From an uncultured Ruminococcus sp. (GTDB lineage: Bacteria; Bacillota; Clostridia; Oscillospirales; Acutalibacteraceae): 64,000 nt of DNA. Under the pieces are notes generated by a model that saw nothing but the letters and a program-made list of their open reading frames with translations, was not told the origin of the DNA and did not search any database. Positions 1-9,260 of the stretch are shown here, in pieces; within the stretch, counting starts at the first letter, position 1, and each line of letters opens with the position of its first letter. Location: positions 1-64,000 of the forward strand of contig CALYBM010000069.1 of assembly GCA_944412525.1 (NCBI GenBank). Direction: 5' to 3'. The position numbers were made by a program, and so were the translations under genes.

Positions 1-294
1 GGGGGGCCCATTGTGGCCCCTCAGCTTGACTGCATTTTGATGACGCCCGTCTGTCCCCATTCGCTGTTTTCACGCTCTGTTCTCTTTGACGGCAACTCGG
101 TTTTGTCGGTTTCGGTAAAAATTCCGAGCGAGTGCTGCTGCGTGCTAACCGTTGACGGCGAGAAAAATGTTGATATTCTTGCCGAAGACACGGTGATTAT
201 TAAGAAATCCGATTTAAAGCTCAAGCTTCTTTCCATAAACAAGCGTAATTTTTACAGAAAGCTAAACGAAAAGCTAAAGGAGAGGGAAATCTGA
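1..294 (+). CDS. nadK: NAD kinase, C-terminal part (5' end outside window)
   Basis: Phosphorylates NAD to NADP in the cytoplasm. The frame is open from base 1, so the gene begins upstream; a GTG at 13 is only an internal valine. The visible 97 residues start with GGPIVAPQLD and continue with TPVCPHSLFSR, matching the C-terminal beta-sandwich of NAD kinases (family pattern GGPIV-P-LDA-LLTPI-PHSL-R). The downstream DG and the basic C-terminal helix also fit. The TGA stop at 292-294 overlaps the argR ATG (TGATG), which implies translational coupling. The order nadK-argR-recN is widespread in Firmicutes and supports the call. Confidence 0.93.
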   Translation, partial: GGPIVAPQLDCILMTPVCPHSLFSRSVLFDGNSVLSVSVKIPSECCCVLTVDGEKNVDILAEDTVIIKKSDLKLKLLSINKRNFYRKLNEKLKEREI

Positions 295-740
295 TGAAAT
301 CAGGAAGACATGCAAAAATTCTCGATATAATAAGCGAGTACCGCATAGAAACGCAGGACGAGCTTCTCAAACGCCTTAAAGACGAGGGCTACAAGGCTAC
401 TCAGGCTACAATTTCCCGCGATATAAAGGATTTAAGGCTTGTCAAAACTCTCGGCTCCGACGGAAAGTACCGCTATACTGCCGGTTCAAGGTCTTCATCG
501 GACATTCGTTCAAACTTTGCCGCACTTTTTTCCTCTTCGGTAAGCTCAATAGAAGCCGCTCAAAATATCGTTGTAATAAAAACGCTCAGCGGAATGGCAC
601 AGGCTGTTTGTGCGGCACTCGACTCAAATAATTTTACTGCCGTTGTCGGAACAATAGCGGGCGACGATACGATTTTTATTGCCTGCCGTTCGGCACAGCT
701 TGCCGAAAGCCTTATTGAGGAACTTAAAAAGCTTATTTAA
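294..740 (+). CDS. argR: Arginine repressor ArgR/AhrC
   Basis: Arginine-responsive regulator that represses arginine biosynthesis and can activate catabolism as a hexamer. Its 148 residues are the usual family length. The N-terminal winged helix-turn-helix (about residues 1-70) contains QATISRDIKDLRLVK, the classic ArgR recognition segment. The C-terminal oligomerisation and arginine-binding domain (about 80-148) contains AVCAALD and VVGTIAGDDTIFI, where the GDD acidic pair contacts arginine. The start overlaps the nadK stop. The RecN gene follows after 14 bases, so the three genes probably form one transcript. No arginine genes lie in the window, so its targets are elsewhere. Confidence 0.95.
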   Translation: MKSGRHAKILDIISEYRIETQDELLKRLKDEGYKATQATISRDIKDLRLVKTLGSDGKYRYTAGSRSSSDIRSNFAALFSSSVSSIEAAQNIVVIKTLSGMAQAVCAALDSNNFTAVVGTIAGDDTIFIACRSAQLAESLIEELKKLI

Positions 741-754
741 TTTGGGTGAAATAA

Positions 755-2422
755 ATGCTACAGACTTTGTATATTGAAAATATTGCCGTCATAGAAAAAA
801 CATCAATCGAGTTTAACCGAGGACTCAATGTTTTGACGGGCGAAACAGGTGCCGGCAAAAGTATCATAATCGACGCAATCAACGCAGTTATGGGACACAG
901 AACATCTAAGGATATTATCAGAACGGGCGAACAGTCGGCTTTTGTAAGTGCACAATTTGAAAATATAAACGGCGAGGTGTCAAAAAAGCTTGAGGAGCTT
1001 GGTTTTTGCGATGACGAAGGCACTCTTGTTTTGCAAAGGACGCTCAATGCGTCGGGCAAGAGCGTGTGCAAAATAAACGGAAAGCCCGCAACGGTTTCTA
1101 TGCTCAAAGAGCTTTCGGGTTATATCATTAATATTCACGGTCAGCACGAAAGCTACGAGCTGTTTTCACCCGATACTCATATCGACTATATCGACCGTTA
1201 CGGCAAATGCGATAAACTTTTGGCTGAGTATCAGGAAAAATACAGAGAATATAAAATTCTCAAAAAGAAATTAGACGAAGCAAACACCGACGACAGAGAG
1301 CGGCTGCATGAAATAGATTTGCTGACTTTTCAGGTAAATGAGCTTTCTCAGGCGGATGTAAAGGCAGGAGAAGAGGAGCAGCTCAGGGCAGAGCGTACAG
1401 CGCTTTTAAGCGTTGAAAAGATTTTTTCTCTCTTAAATGACGCAAAAATATATCTTTCGGGAAATGATAATTTCACGGGCGGAATAGACGCGGTAGATTC
1501 GGCGTGCAGCGATGTCCAAAAGGCGAGTGAATACAACGCCGAATACAGTGCTGTTTCTGACGCTCTTTCGGACGCATACTACAACCTGCGTGACTGTGCC
1601 GAGAACATAAGCGATGCAATAGATAACCTTGAGAGCGATCCGCAAAGGCTTGAAGAAATTGAGGAAAGACTTGACCTGTTAAGCACTCTTTCAAGAAAAT
1701 ACGGCTGTCCGAGCGATGAACTGGGTGATCTTTTGCAAAAGCTTGAAACAAGGCTTGACGAGCTTGTAAATTTTGATAAAAACCGTGACGAGCTTATAAA
1801 TGCGGTGCAGAAATCAGAGTCTGTTTTAATGAAAGCGGCAGTCGCATTAAGTGAAAAGCGTAAAAAGTCTGCGGCTGAATTTTCAAAAAGGGTCAAGGAA
1901 GAAATGAGCTTTTTGAATATGCCCAATGTCGAGCTTGTGGCAGAGTTTGAACAGATTGATTTTACCTCCAAGGGAATTGATAAGGCGGAGCTTTTAATAT
2001 CGGCAAACCCGGGTGAAACGCCCAGACCCGTTGCAAAGATTGCGTCGGGCGGCGAACTGTCCCGTATGATGCTTGCCATTAAAACGGTGCTCTCACAGTC
2101 CGATACCGTAGATACTCTGATATTCGACGAGGTTGACACGGGCATATCGGGCTCTGCGGCTCAAAAGGTAGGATTTAAGCTCAAGCAGGTGTCTGAAAAC
2201 TCTCAGGTGCTTTGCGTTACTCATCAGGCACAGATAGCAGCGCTTGCCGACTATCATTACCTTATTTCAAAGCAAATCGACGGCGGCAGAACATTTACCG
2301 ATGTTTCCGTGCTAGATTACGAGGGACGAAAAAACGAGCTTGCCCGCATAATCGGCGGTGTAAACATTACCGATGCCGCACTGTCCCACGCAGAGGCAAT
2401 GCTCAGAGAAAACAGGGACTGA
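755..2422 (+). CDS. recN: DNA repair protein RecN
   Basis: SMC-like ATPase recruited to double-strand breaks, where it helps hold and align DNA for recombination. The 555 residues are the normal length. An N-terminal Walker A GETGAGKS (about residues 28-35) precedes a long coiled-coil arm of Glu/Lys-rich helices (about 150-370). The ABC signature ASGGELSRMM and Walker B LIFDEVDTGISG lie near residues 430-470, followed by a C-terminal CVTHQAQIAA switch region. The gene sits directly after argR, the conserved Firmicutes position, and 32 bases before recJ, placing two recombination genes side by side. Confidence 0.96.
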   Translation: MLQTLYIENIAVIEKTSIEFNRGLNVLTGETGAGKSIIIDAINAVMGHRTSKDIIRTGEQSAFVSAQFENINGEVSKKLEELGFCDDEGTLVLQRTLNASGKSVCKINGKPATVSMLKELSGYIINIHGQHESYELFSPDTHIDYIDRYGKCDKLLAEYQEKYREYKILKKKLDEANTDDRERLHEIDLLTFQVNELSQADVKAGEEEQLRAERTALLSVEKIFSLLNDAKIYLSGNDNFTGGIDAVDSACSDVQKASEYNAEYSAVSDALSDAYYNLRDCAENISDAIDNLESDPQRLEEIEERLDLLSTLSRKYGCPSDELGDLLQKLETRLDELVNFDKNRDELINAVQKSESVLMKAAVALSEKRKKSAAEFSKRVKEEMSFLNMPNVELVAEFEQIDFTSKGIDKAELLISANPGETPRPVAKIASGGELSRMMLAIKTVLSQSDTVDTLIFDEVDTGISGSAAQKVGFKLKQVSENSQVLCVTHQAQIAALADYHYLISKQIDGGRTFTDVSVLDYEGRKNELARIIGGVNITDAALSHAEAMLRENRD

Positions 2423-2454
2423 TATAATTACCGTAAAGACGAAAGGAAGAGGCA

Positions 2455-4509
2455 GTGTTGAAGCTGTGGACAGTGTCAAAGCTTAATAAGGCTGAAGCTC
2501 TTGAGATACAAAATAAATATAATCTTCCGCCGATAATTGCGATGCTGCTTCAGATCAGAAACATAAAATCGGCTGAGGAAATCGAGGATTTTCTGTACAA
2601 CGAATCTCAAATAAATTCTCCTTTTGAGATAAAGGATATGGACAGGGCGGTAACACGAATAAAAAGAGCCATAGACAGCGGCGAGCTTATCTGCGTTTAC
2701 GGCGATTACGACGCCGACGGAGTTACCTCAACCGCATTACTCTATTCCTATCTCGATGCTGTGGGCGCAAATGCGATGTACTACATACCGTCACGCGAAA
2801 CAGAGGGCTACGGTATGAATGTGTCGGCAGTTGACTTTCTCAAGGAAAAGGGCGTGGGCTTAATCGTAACCGTTGACAACGGTATTGCCGCTGCCCGTGA
2901 GATTGATTATGCGTCGTCACTCGGAATCGACACGGTTGTAACCGACCACCATATGCCTCAGGAAACACTTCCGAACGCGTATGCCGTTGTTGATCTGCAC
3001 AGAGCGGACTGCCAAAGCAGGTTTAAAGAGCTGTGCGGCGCAGGCGTTGCGTTTAAACTTGTTATGGCGCTTGAGGGTGAGTACGGTGATGTCGATTCTC
3101 TGCTTGACAATTATGCCGATTTATTAAGTATTGGTACGATAGGTGATATAGTAGAGCTTAAAGGCGAAAACAGGGTTTTTGTCAAGCGTGGACTCCAAAG
3201 CATTGAAAACGGTGACAGAGTCGGAATAGCGGCACTTGTTTCGGGTTCGGGGCTTGCCGACAGGAAGCTTTCGGCAGGCAATGTATCATTTACGCTTGTA
3301 CCGAGAATAAACGCGGTCGGCAGACTTGAATCGTCGGGCAAATCCGTTGAGCTTTTGCTCACCGATGACGAGGTGACGGCAAATGAAATTTCGCTTGAAC
3401 TTTGCGAGGACAACTCACAGCGCAAACAGCTCGAAACACAAATTCTTGAAGAAATAGACAAACAGATAATCGAAAATCCATCGCTCGTATATGACAGAAT
3501 AATTGTTATCGACGGCGAAAACTGGCATCAGGGCGTGATCGGCATTGTTGCCTCCCGTGTAAAAGATATATACGGAAAGCCGACAATAATCATATCCCGC
3601 AGCGGGGATACCGCAAAGGCTTCGGGACGAAGCGTGGAGGGCTTTTCGCTTTGCGACGCGGTATTTGCCTGCTCGGATCTGCTCACTCATTACGGCGGTC
3701 ACCCCATGGCGGTGGGACTGTCGCTTGACAGCTCAAACATTGATGCGTTTCGCAAAAAAATCAATCGGTACGCAAATTCATTTTCGGATATGCCTTTTGA
3801 TAAGCTTTGCATTGAGTGTAAGCTAAATCCCGCTTTTATAAATGTCGATCTTGTGCAGTCGCTTTCGTATTTACAGCCGTTCGGGGCAGGTAATCCTACG
3901 CCCGTGTTTGGACTTTATTATATGACGGTAGATGATATTATTCCTTTATCGAATAATAAGCACCTTAAGCTTTTGCTTTCAAGAAACAATGCACGGCTTT
4001 ATGCTCTTTACTTTTTTATGTCATCAGAGCAGTTTCCGTACAAAAAGGGTGATGTGCTTGACTTTGCCGTAACTTTGGATACAAACGAATATAACGGCAA
4101 CATAAGCGTTTCCGTTATCATAAAGGCGGTTAAGGCAAGCTCTGATGATACCGAAGAAATTTTAAAAAGCAAGCGGATTTTTGAGGATTTTTGCATCGGC
4201 AAACCTCTTACCCGTCAGCAGCTTAGCTCAATAACGCCGAGCAGAGATGATTTTGCGTTGCTGTACAGATTTTTAAAATCCTGCGGCAAATACGAGTTTC
4301 CGTGCGATACTCTTGTACATAAGCTTGACAACAGGCTTTCTTTTGGTAAAATAAAAGTTATACTCAAGGCTATGAGTGAACTCGGACTGATAAGTTACAG
4401 CGAGGGGTTAAAGTCGGGTTTTATAGCCGTAAACAATGTTTCGGGCAAGGTATCGCTTGATTCTTCACCGATAATAAAAAAATTAAATGAGGAGTGTCAT
4501 TGTGAGTAA
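2455..4509 (+). CDS. recJ: Single-stranded-DNA-specific 5'-3' exonuclease RecJ
   Basis: Degrades single-stranded DNA 5' to 3' in recombination and mismatch or base-excision repair. The start is GTG at 2455 after AAGGAAGAGG. DHH-family motifs are present: YGDYDADGVTS (about residue 82), VTVDNGIAA, and the name-giving VTDHHMP (about 165). The DHHA1 motif GGHPMAVGLSL lies near residue 410. An OB-like region follows, then a C-terminal winged-helix-like tail (about 570-670) as seen in Firmicutes RecJ. At 684 residues it is shorter than the Bacillus enzyme (about 786) but complete. Its end overlaps the start of rel by 8 bases; the apt gene often found between them in Bacilli is absent. Confidence 0.95.
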   Translation: MLKLWTVSKLNKAEALEIQNKYNLPPIIAMLLQIRNIKSAEEIEDFLYNESQINSPFEIKDMDRAVTRIKRAIDSGELICVYGDYDADGVTSTALLYSYLDAVGANAMYYIPSRETEGYGMNVSAVDFLKEKGVGLIVTVDNGIAAAREIDYASSLGIDTVVTDHHMPQETLPNAYAVVDLHRADCQSRFKELCGAGVAFKLVMALEGEYGDVDSLLDNYADLLSIGTIGDIVELKGENRVFVKRGLQSIENGDRVGIAALVSGSGLADRKLSAGNVSFTLVPRINAVGRLESSGKSVELLLTDDEVTANEISLELCEDNSQRKQLETQILEEIDKQIIENPSLVYDRIIVIDGENWHQGVIGIVASRVKDIYGKPTIIISRSGDTAKASGRSVEGFSLCDAVFACSDLLTHYGGHPMAVGLSLDSSNIDAFRKKINRYANSFSDMPFDKLCIECKLNPAFINVDLVQSLSYLQPFGAGNPTPVFGLYYMTVDDIIPLSNNKHLKLLLSRNNARLYALYFFMSSEQFPYKKGDVLDFAVTLDTNEYNGNISVSVIIKAVKASSDDTEEILKSKRIFEDFCIGKPLTRQQLSSITPSRDDFALLYRFLKSCGKYEFPCDTLVHKLDNRLSFGKIKVILKAMSELGLISYSEGLKSGFIAVNNVSGKVSLDSSPIIKKLNEECHCE

Positions 4510-6694
4510 GTATTCAAATATTGCTCATTATCAGGATTTTTCGGAGCTGAAAAAAATATTGGAGCATTCCGGAAATTCCTACGATATGGAGCTGATTACA
4601 AAAGCATATAAGCTTGCGGAAGAATCTCACGGTGACCAGCGCAGAGTTTCGGGAATACCGTATATACTTCATCCCACCTCGGTTGCGTGTATTCTTGCCG
4701 AGCTTGGTATGGACACGGAATCAATCTGCGGTGCTTTGCTGCACGATGTTGTCGAGGACACTCCCGTAACACTTGACGAAATCGCAAAAGGTTTCGGCAA
4801 GGATGTAGCAAAGCTTATTGACGGCGTAACCAAAATTTCAAAAATTCCTTATTCAACAAGAGAACAGCAGCAGGCGGAAAACATCAGAAAAATGCTTATC
4901 GCGATGGCTGACGATATAAGAGTAATCATCATAAAGCTTGCGGACAGACTGCATAATATGCGTACAATGGATTGTATGCCCGAACAAAAGCGCAGGGATA
5001 AATCACTTGAAAATATGCAGGTTTTTGCTCCCATTGCTCACCGTTTGGGTATCAAAACCATTAAAGATGAGCTTGAGGACCGTTCGCTTCAGTACCTTGA
5101 TCCTATCGGCTACAAGGAAATCGAGGACGCTCTGCTTATGAACGAAGAGGGCAGAGATAAATTTATTGAATCCATTAAAAAACAAATTCTCGAAAAAACA
5201 AAGTCTATAATCAAAAATGTATATATAAGCGGAAGAGTAAAAAGTATCAACAGTATTTACAGAAAAACCTTTATGCAGGGCAAGACTATCGACCAGATAT
5301 TCGATGTTTTTGCCGTGCGTGTAATAGTTGATACCGTTCCCGACTGCTACAATGTTCTGGGTGTGGTTCACGATATTTTCAAGCCTATTCCCAACAGGTT
5401 TAAGGACTATATATCAATGCCGAAGCCCAATATGTACCAGTCGCTTCACACCACCGTGCTTGACAACAAGGCAATTCCCTTTGAGGTTCAGATAAGAACG
5501 TGGGAAATGCACTACACCGCCGAGTACGGAATCGCGGCTCACTGGAAGTATAAGCTCGGTATGAACGGCAAAAACAAGGAGGATAAGCTCAGCCAGAACA
5601 TTCAGCGTGTAAAGAAGATGATCCTTGACCAGCTCGAAGCCGAGGACGCAACCGATATCGCAAAGAACATACGCAACGATTTTGAGGAAAACGATGTTTA
5701 TGTATTTACGCCCAAGGGCGATGTAATAAGCCTGCCGAGAGGCTCAACACCGATAGACCTTGCCTATATCATTCATACTCAGGTAGGTCACCGAATGGTG
5801 GGCGCCAAAGTCAACGGCAAAATAGTCCCCATTGACTACAAGCTCAAAACGGGCGAAATTTGCGAAATCATCACCCAAAAGGAAGAGCATCCGAACAGAT
5901 CTTGGATTGACATCTGCAAAACCGCCTCGGCAAAGTCTAAGATCAGACAATGGTACAAAAACGAAAAGCGTGACGAAAACATTGTCGAGGGCAAGCAGAT
6001 GCTTGAGCGTGAATTTAAACGGCACGGCATCAATCTCAATGAGGATGAATACGAAGAATTCCTCAAAAAGTTTATGGTAAAAAAGCAGTATAATACGATT
6101 GATGATTTTTACGCTGCCGTAGGATACGGCGGAATCCAGCTTTGGAAAATTATGCCGAGGCTCAAAGAGGAATATCAAAAGGCATACACCGTTGAAATCG
6201 AAGATGTACCCGTACAGCAGGCTCCCGTAAAGCGTAACAAGGCAAAATCGGGCGTTGTAATCGAGGGCACCGACGATGTGCTTGTCAAGTTTTCAAACTG
6301 CTGCAACCCGCTTCCGGGCGATGATATTATCGGCTACATCACAAGGGGATACGGCGTTTCCATCCACAAGAGAAACTGCACCAATGTGCCGAAGGATATT
6401 TCCGCCTGCGAGGAGCCGGAGCGCTGGGTTCACTGCTACTGGGAGGACGAAGTCGGAGAGGTGTTCAGAAGCACACTCCAGATCACCGCTACAGACAGAA
6501 CGGGACTGCTTGCCGATGTTACGATAAAGCTTTCCAATATGCATATTTTTATCCATTCTCTCAATTCAAGAGAACTCAAGGACGGCAAAGCGGTTGTTAC
6601 CGCGACCATTGATGTTATGGGACGCAATCACCTGCGTGGCGTAATCTCAAAGCTTTCCGACATAAACGGAATCGAAGAAATCAAGAGGTTGTAA
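4502..6694 (+). CDS. rel: Bifunctional (p)ppGpp synthetase/hydrolase Rel
   Basis: Makes and destroys the stringent-response alarmone (p)ppGpp. I place the start at GTG 4502 because TGAGGAG sits 7 bases upstream; an in-frame ATG at 4487 has no ribosome binding site. Domains in order: HD hydrolase (about 30-190) with LLHDVVEDT intact; RelA/SpoT synthetase (about 230-340) with RFKDYISMPKPNMYQSLHT and EVQIRTWEMHYTAEYGIAAHW; TGS (about 385-445, VYVFTPKGDVISLPRGSTPIDLAY would exceed need, key VFTPKGD); and a C-terminal ACT domain with TDRTGLLADV. The RFKD motif is the basic RxKD form known from bifunctional enzymes rather than the ExDD of monofunctional RelA. dtd follows after 1 base. Confidence 0.95.
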   Translation: MSKYSNIAHYQDFSELKKILEHSGNSYDMELITKAYKLAEESHGDQRRVSGIPYILHPTSVACILAELGMDTESICGALLHDVVEDTPVTLDEIAKGFGKDVAKLIDGVTKISKIPYSTREQQQAENIRKMLIAMADDIRVIIIKLADRLHNMRTMDCMPEQKRRDKSLENMQVFAPIAHRLGIKTIKDELEDRSLQYLDPIGYKEIEDALLMNEEGRDKFIESIKKQILEKTKSIIKNVYISGRVKSINSIYRKTFMQGKTIDQIFDVFAVRVIVDTVPDCYNVLGVVHDIFKPIPNRFKDYISMPKPNMYQSLHTTVLDNKAIPFEVQIRTWEMHYTAEYGIAAHWKYKLGMNGKNKEDKLSQNIQRVKKMILDQLEAEDATDIAKNIRNDFEENDVYVFTPKGDVISLPRGSTPIDLAYIIHTQVGHRMVGAKVNGKIVPIDYKLKTGEICEIITQKEEHPNRSWIDICKTASAKSKIRQWYKNEKRDENIVEGKQMLEREFKRHGINLNEDEYEEFLKKFMVKKQYNTIDDFYAAVGYGGIQLWKIMPRLKEEYQKAYTVEIEDVPVQQAPVKRNKAKSGVVIEGTDDVLVKFSNCCNPLPGDDIIGYITRGYGVSIHKRNCTNVPKDISACEEPERWVHCYWEDEVGEVFRSTLQITATDRTGLLADVTIKLSNMHIFIHSLNSRELKDGKAVVTATIDVMGRNHLRGVISKLSDINGIEEIKRL

Positions 6695-6695
6695 T

Positions 6696-7151
6696 ATGAA
6701 AGCAATTTTACAGAGGGTTGCAAATGCCCGTGTCGATATTGAAAACGAAACCGTGGGGCAGATAGAAAAGGGATTTTTAATACTTCTCGGCGTTGAAAAC
6801 GGAGATGAAAAGCGCGACGCGGATGTTTTAGCCTCAAAAATTTCATCACTTCGTATTTTTACCGATGAAAATGATAAAATGAACCTTTCGCTTGCCGATG
6901 TAGACGGAGCCGTGCTTGTAATATCCAATTTTACATTGTGCGCCGACTGTTCTCACGGACGAAGACCGAGCTTTATCGGGGCTGCCCGCCCCGAAACGGC
7001 AAAACCGCTGTACGAGTATTTTTGCGATAAAATGCACGATAACGGAGTCGAGCGTGTCGAAAAGGGCGTTTTCGGCGCGGATATGCAGGTGCATCTTGTA
7101 AATGACGGACCCGTTACCATTGAAATAAACTCAAAGGATTTGAAAAAATGA
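6696..7151 (+). CDS. dtd: D-aminoacyl-tRNA deacylase
   Basis: Hydrolyses D-aminoacyl-tRNAs (and Gly-tRNA-Ala) as a homodimer, protecting translation from D-amino acids. At 151 residues it has normal length, opening with MKAILQRVANARVDI as in the family. The cross-subunit Gly-cisPro motif is seen as NDGPVTIEI near the C-terminus. The other signature, usually SQFTL, is SNFTLCAD here, a Gln-to-Asn change at a conserved position. The arrangement rel-dtd is conserved across Firmicutes. The stop overlaps the ATG of the next gene by 4 bases (ATGA), indicating coupling. Confidence 0.94.
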   Translation: MKAILQRVANARVDIENETVGQIEKGFLILLGVENGDEKRDADVLASKISSLRIFTDENDKMNLSLADVDGAVLVISNFTLCADCSHGRRPSFIGAARPETAKPLYEYFCDKMHDNGVERVEKGVFGADMQVHLVNDGPVTIEINSKDLKK

Positions 7152-7774
7152 CGCAAGTAAAGATATATAATGTGACAGAGCTTTTGACAAACTGCTGTTA
7201 CCTCGTCGATGAGGCGACAGGCAAAGCAGCCGTTGTTGACCCCGGAGATAAGTCGGAGGAATTGATTTCTCAAATCGAAAAGGACGGGGCAAAGCTTGAG
7301 TATGTAATGCTCACTCACGGCCACTACGACCATATAAGCTACGCAAAGCAGCTTGCCGATAAATACGGCGCGAAAATTGTAATCGGCGAAAAGGAAAATC
7401 CCTTTCTCTCCGATTCGTCGCTCAATCTGAGCTTCTATCACGGAATAAAAATACCTGAGTTTTCGGCAGATATATTGCTTAAAGATAACGATACTTTTAT
7501 GCTCGGCGAAACCGAAATCCGCTTTATTTTAACGCCGGGTCATACAAGCGGCAGCGGCTGCTATATATTTGATAATACAATAATCAGCGGCGATACTCTT
7601 TTTTGTGAATCCTACGGAAGAACCGATTTGCCGACGGGAAGCGACGCCGATATGATAAAATCGCTTTCAAAGCTTAAAAATATCGACGGAGATTATACGG
7701 TAATTCCGGGACACGGACCCGTTTCATCGCTTGATCACGAAAGAAAGTATAACCCTCTTATGAGAGAGCTGTAA
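7148..7774 (+). CDS. Metallo-beta-lactamase-fold hydrolase (glyoxalase II-like)
   Basis: Cytoplasmic zinc hydrolase of the small glyoxalase II/YcbL-YqgX type; the true substrate cannot be told from sequence. Its 208 residues contain the metal motif THGHYDH (HxHxDH, about residue 57), a further metal histidine in LTPGHTSGSGC, the bridging aspartate in IISGDTLF, and a last histidine in VIPGHGP. No signal peptide is visible. It overlaps dtd by 4 bases and is followed by hemZ after 1 base, so it is part of the rel-dtd-hemZ transcript. In other Clostridia the same neighbour is found after dtd (general knowledge). Confidence 0.9.
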   Translation: MTQVKIYNVTELLTNCCYLVDEATGKAAVVDPGDKSEELISQIEKDGAKLEYVMLTHGHYDHISYAKQLADKYGAKIVIGEKENPFLSDSSLNLSFYHGIKIPEFSADILLKDNDTFMLGETEIRFILTPGHTSGSGCYIFDNTIISGDTLFCESYGRTDLPTGSDADMIKSLSKLKNIDGDYTVIPGHGPVSSLDHERKYNPLMREL

Positions 7775-7775
7775 T

Positions 7776-9206
7776 ATGAATTTATATGTAAAAAATCACA
7801 ACTTTTGGTTTGAACTTGAAAATTTAACAAGACTGTTTTTTCCGAATGAAAAAATCAATGTTTTTAAAGAGTTTAAATCGACACAATCACCTTATATTTA
7901 TACAGGCTTATCTGATAAAATAACCGTGGAGGTTGATATAAACGGCTTTAAAAGGAAAGCTGTAGCAGATACCGACATTGACAACGAGCTTGTAACCGCT
8001 CAGCTTCTCTACGGGATTTTGAGCGAATACTGCGGATATTCTCAGCCGTGGGGCGTTTTAACGGGAGTGCGGCCCGTCAAGCTTTTGAGACGGTTGGAGC
8101 AGGAGCTTGGGGAAAAGGGAGCCCGTGACAAATTCTTAAACGATTTTTATGTTTCCGAAGAAAAACTCAGACTTGCAAAAACGACCGAGATAAACGAAAA
8201 GAAAATTCTTGATTTGTCAAAAGACAACTCTTTCAGCCTCTATGTGGGAATCCCTTTCTGCCCGTCACGGTGCAGTTACTGTTCTTTTGTAATGTCATCT
8301 GTCGAGCGTGCAAAAAAACTGATAGAGCCGTATGTTGAGCTTCTCTGCGAAGAAATAAAGCACACGGCTGATATTGCTTCAAAGCTTGGATTAAGGCTTG
8401 AAACCGTGTATTTCGGCGGAGGAACACCCACAACCCTGAGTGCCGAACAGCTTGATAAGATTATAAAGACCGTAAAGGGCAGTTTTGATATGTCAAGCTG
8501 CCGAGAGTTTACGGTTGAGGCGGGGCGTCCCGACACAGTTGACAAAGAACGGCTTACCGCTCTCAAAGAAAACAAAGTTGACAGAATCAGCATAAACCCG
8601 CAAACCGTAAATGACGATGTCTTAAAGGAAATCGGAAGAAAGCACACATCACAGCAGTTTTTTGACGCTTTTGAGCTTGCGAGAAAGTGCGGGTTTGACA
8701 ATATTAACGCAGACCTCATCGCGGGGCTTCCTACCGATACAGCGGAAAGCTTTAAAAAGTCCCTTGACGCATTAAGAGCCTTGTCGGCAGAATGTATAAC
8801 CGTTCATACCCTCTGTATGAAAAGGGCGTCAACGCTTACGCATCTCGGCACCACGCTGAACAGAAAAGACGCCGAAACGGCACGGCAGATGCTTGAGTAC
8901 GCGGGCAAAGCCCTGACTGATGATGATTATATACCGTATTATCTGTACCGCCAGAGCAGAATGGTGGGAAACCTTGAAAATGTCGGCTGGTCAAAAAAGG
9001 GGTATGAATGTCTGTACAATGTATATGTAATGGACGAAACCCACACTGTTTTTGCCTGCGGTTCGGGCGGTGTTACAAAGCTTAAAGATAATAAAAGAGA
9101 TTATCTCAAGCGGATATTCAATTTTAAATATCCGTACGAATACATTGACAGATTTGACGAGCTTATTGAAAGAAAGTCTGCAATTTATGAATTTTACGGC
9201 AAATAA
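7776..9206 (+). CDS. hemZ: Coproporphyrinogen dehydrogenase-like radical SAM protein HemZ
   Basis: Radical SAM enzyme of the HemN/HemZ family, annotated as oxygen-independent coproporphyrinogen III oxidase. The 476 residues match HemZ of Firmicutes (about 500). An N-terminal non-catalytic region of about 150 residues, including GVLTGVRPVKLLRR typical of HemZ, precedes the Fe-S motif CPSRCSYCSF (about residue 158). YFGGGTPT and VEAGRPDT follow, characteristic of the HemN fold. No other haem synthesis genes are present here, and many HemN-like proteins have other roles such as haem chaperone HemW, so the exact reaction is uncertain. It ends the housekeeping operon. Confidence 0.88.
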   Translation: MNLYVKNHNFWFELENLTRLFFPNEKINVFKEFKSTQSPYIYTGLSDKITVEVDINGFKRKAVADTDIDNELVTAQLLYGILSEYCGYSQPWGVLTGVRPVKLLRRLEQELGEKGARDKFLNDFYVSEEKLRLAKTTEINEKKILDLSKDNSFSLYVGIPFCPSRCSYCSFVMSSVERAKKLIEPYVELLCEEIKHTADIASKLGLRLETVYFGGGTPTTLSAEQLDKIIKTVKGSFDMSSCREFTVEAGRPDTVDKERLTALKENKVDRISINPQTVNDDVLKEIGRKHTSQQFFDAFELARKCGFDNINADLIAGLPTDTAESFKKSLDALRALSAECITVHTLCMKRASTLTHLGTTLNRKDAETARQMLEYAGKALTDDDYIPYYLYRQSRMVGNLENVGWSKKGYECLYNVYVMDETHTVFACGSGGVTKLKDNKRDYLKRIFNFKYPYEYIDRFDELIERKSAIYEFYGK

Positions 9207-9208
9207 TT

Positions 9209-9226
9209 TTCTCGGTCATCCGAGAA
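9209..9226 (+). terminator. Short hairpin after hemZ
   Basis: A perfect 7-bp stem TTCTCGG/CCGAGAA with a TCAT tetraloop begins two bases after the hemZ stop. No T-run follows, so it may be a 3'-end stability element or a weak terminator rather than a true intrinsic terminator. Confidence 0.35.
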
Positions 9227-9260
9227 TATAAAATTTAAACAAAGAAAGGTCGGTATTATT

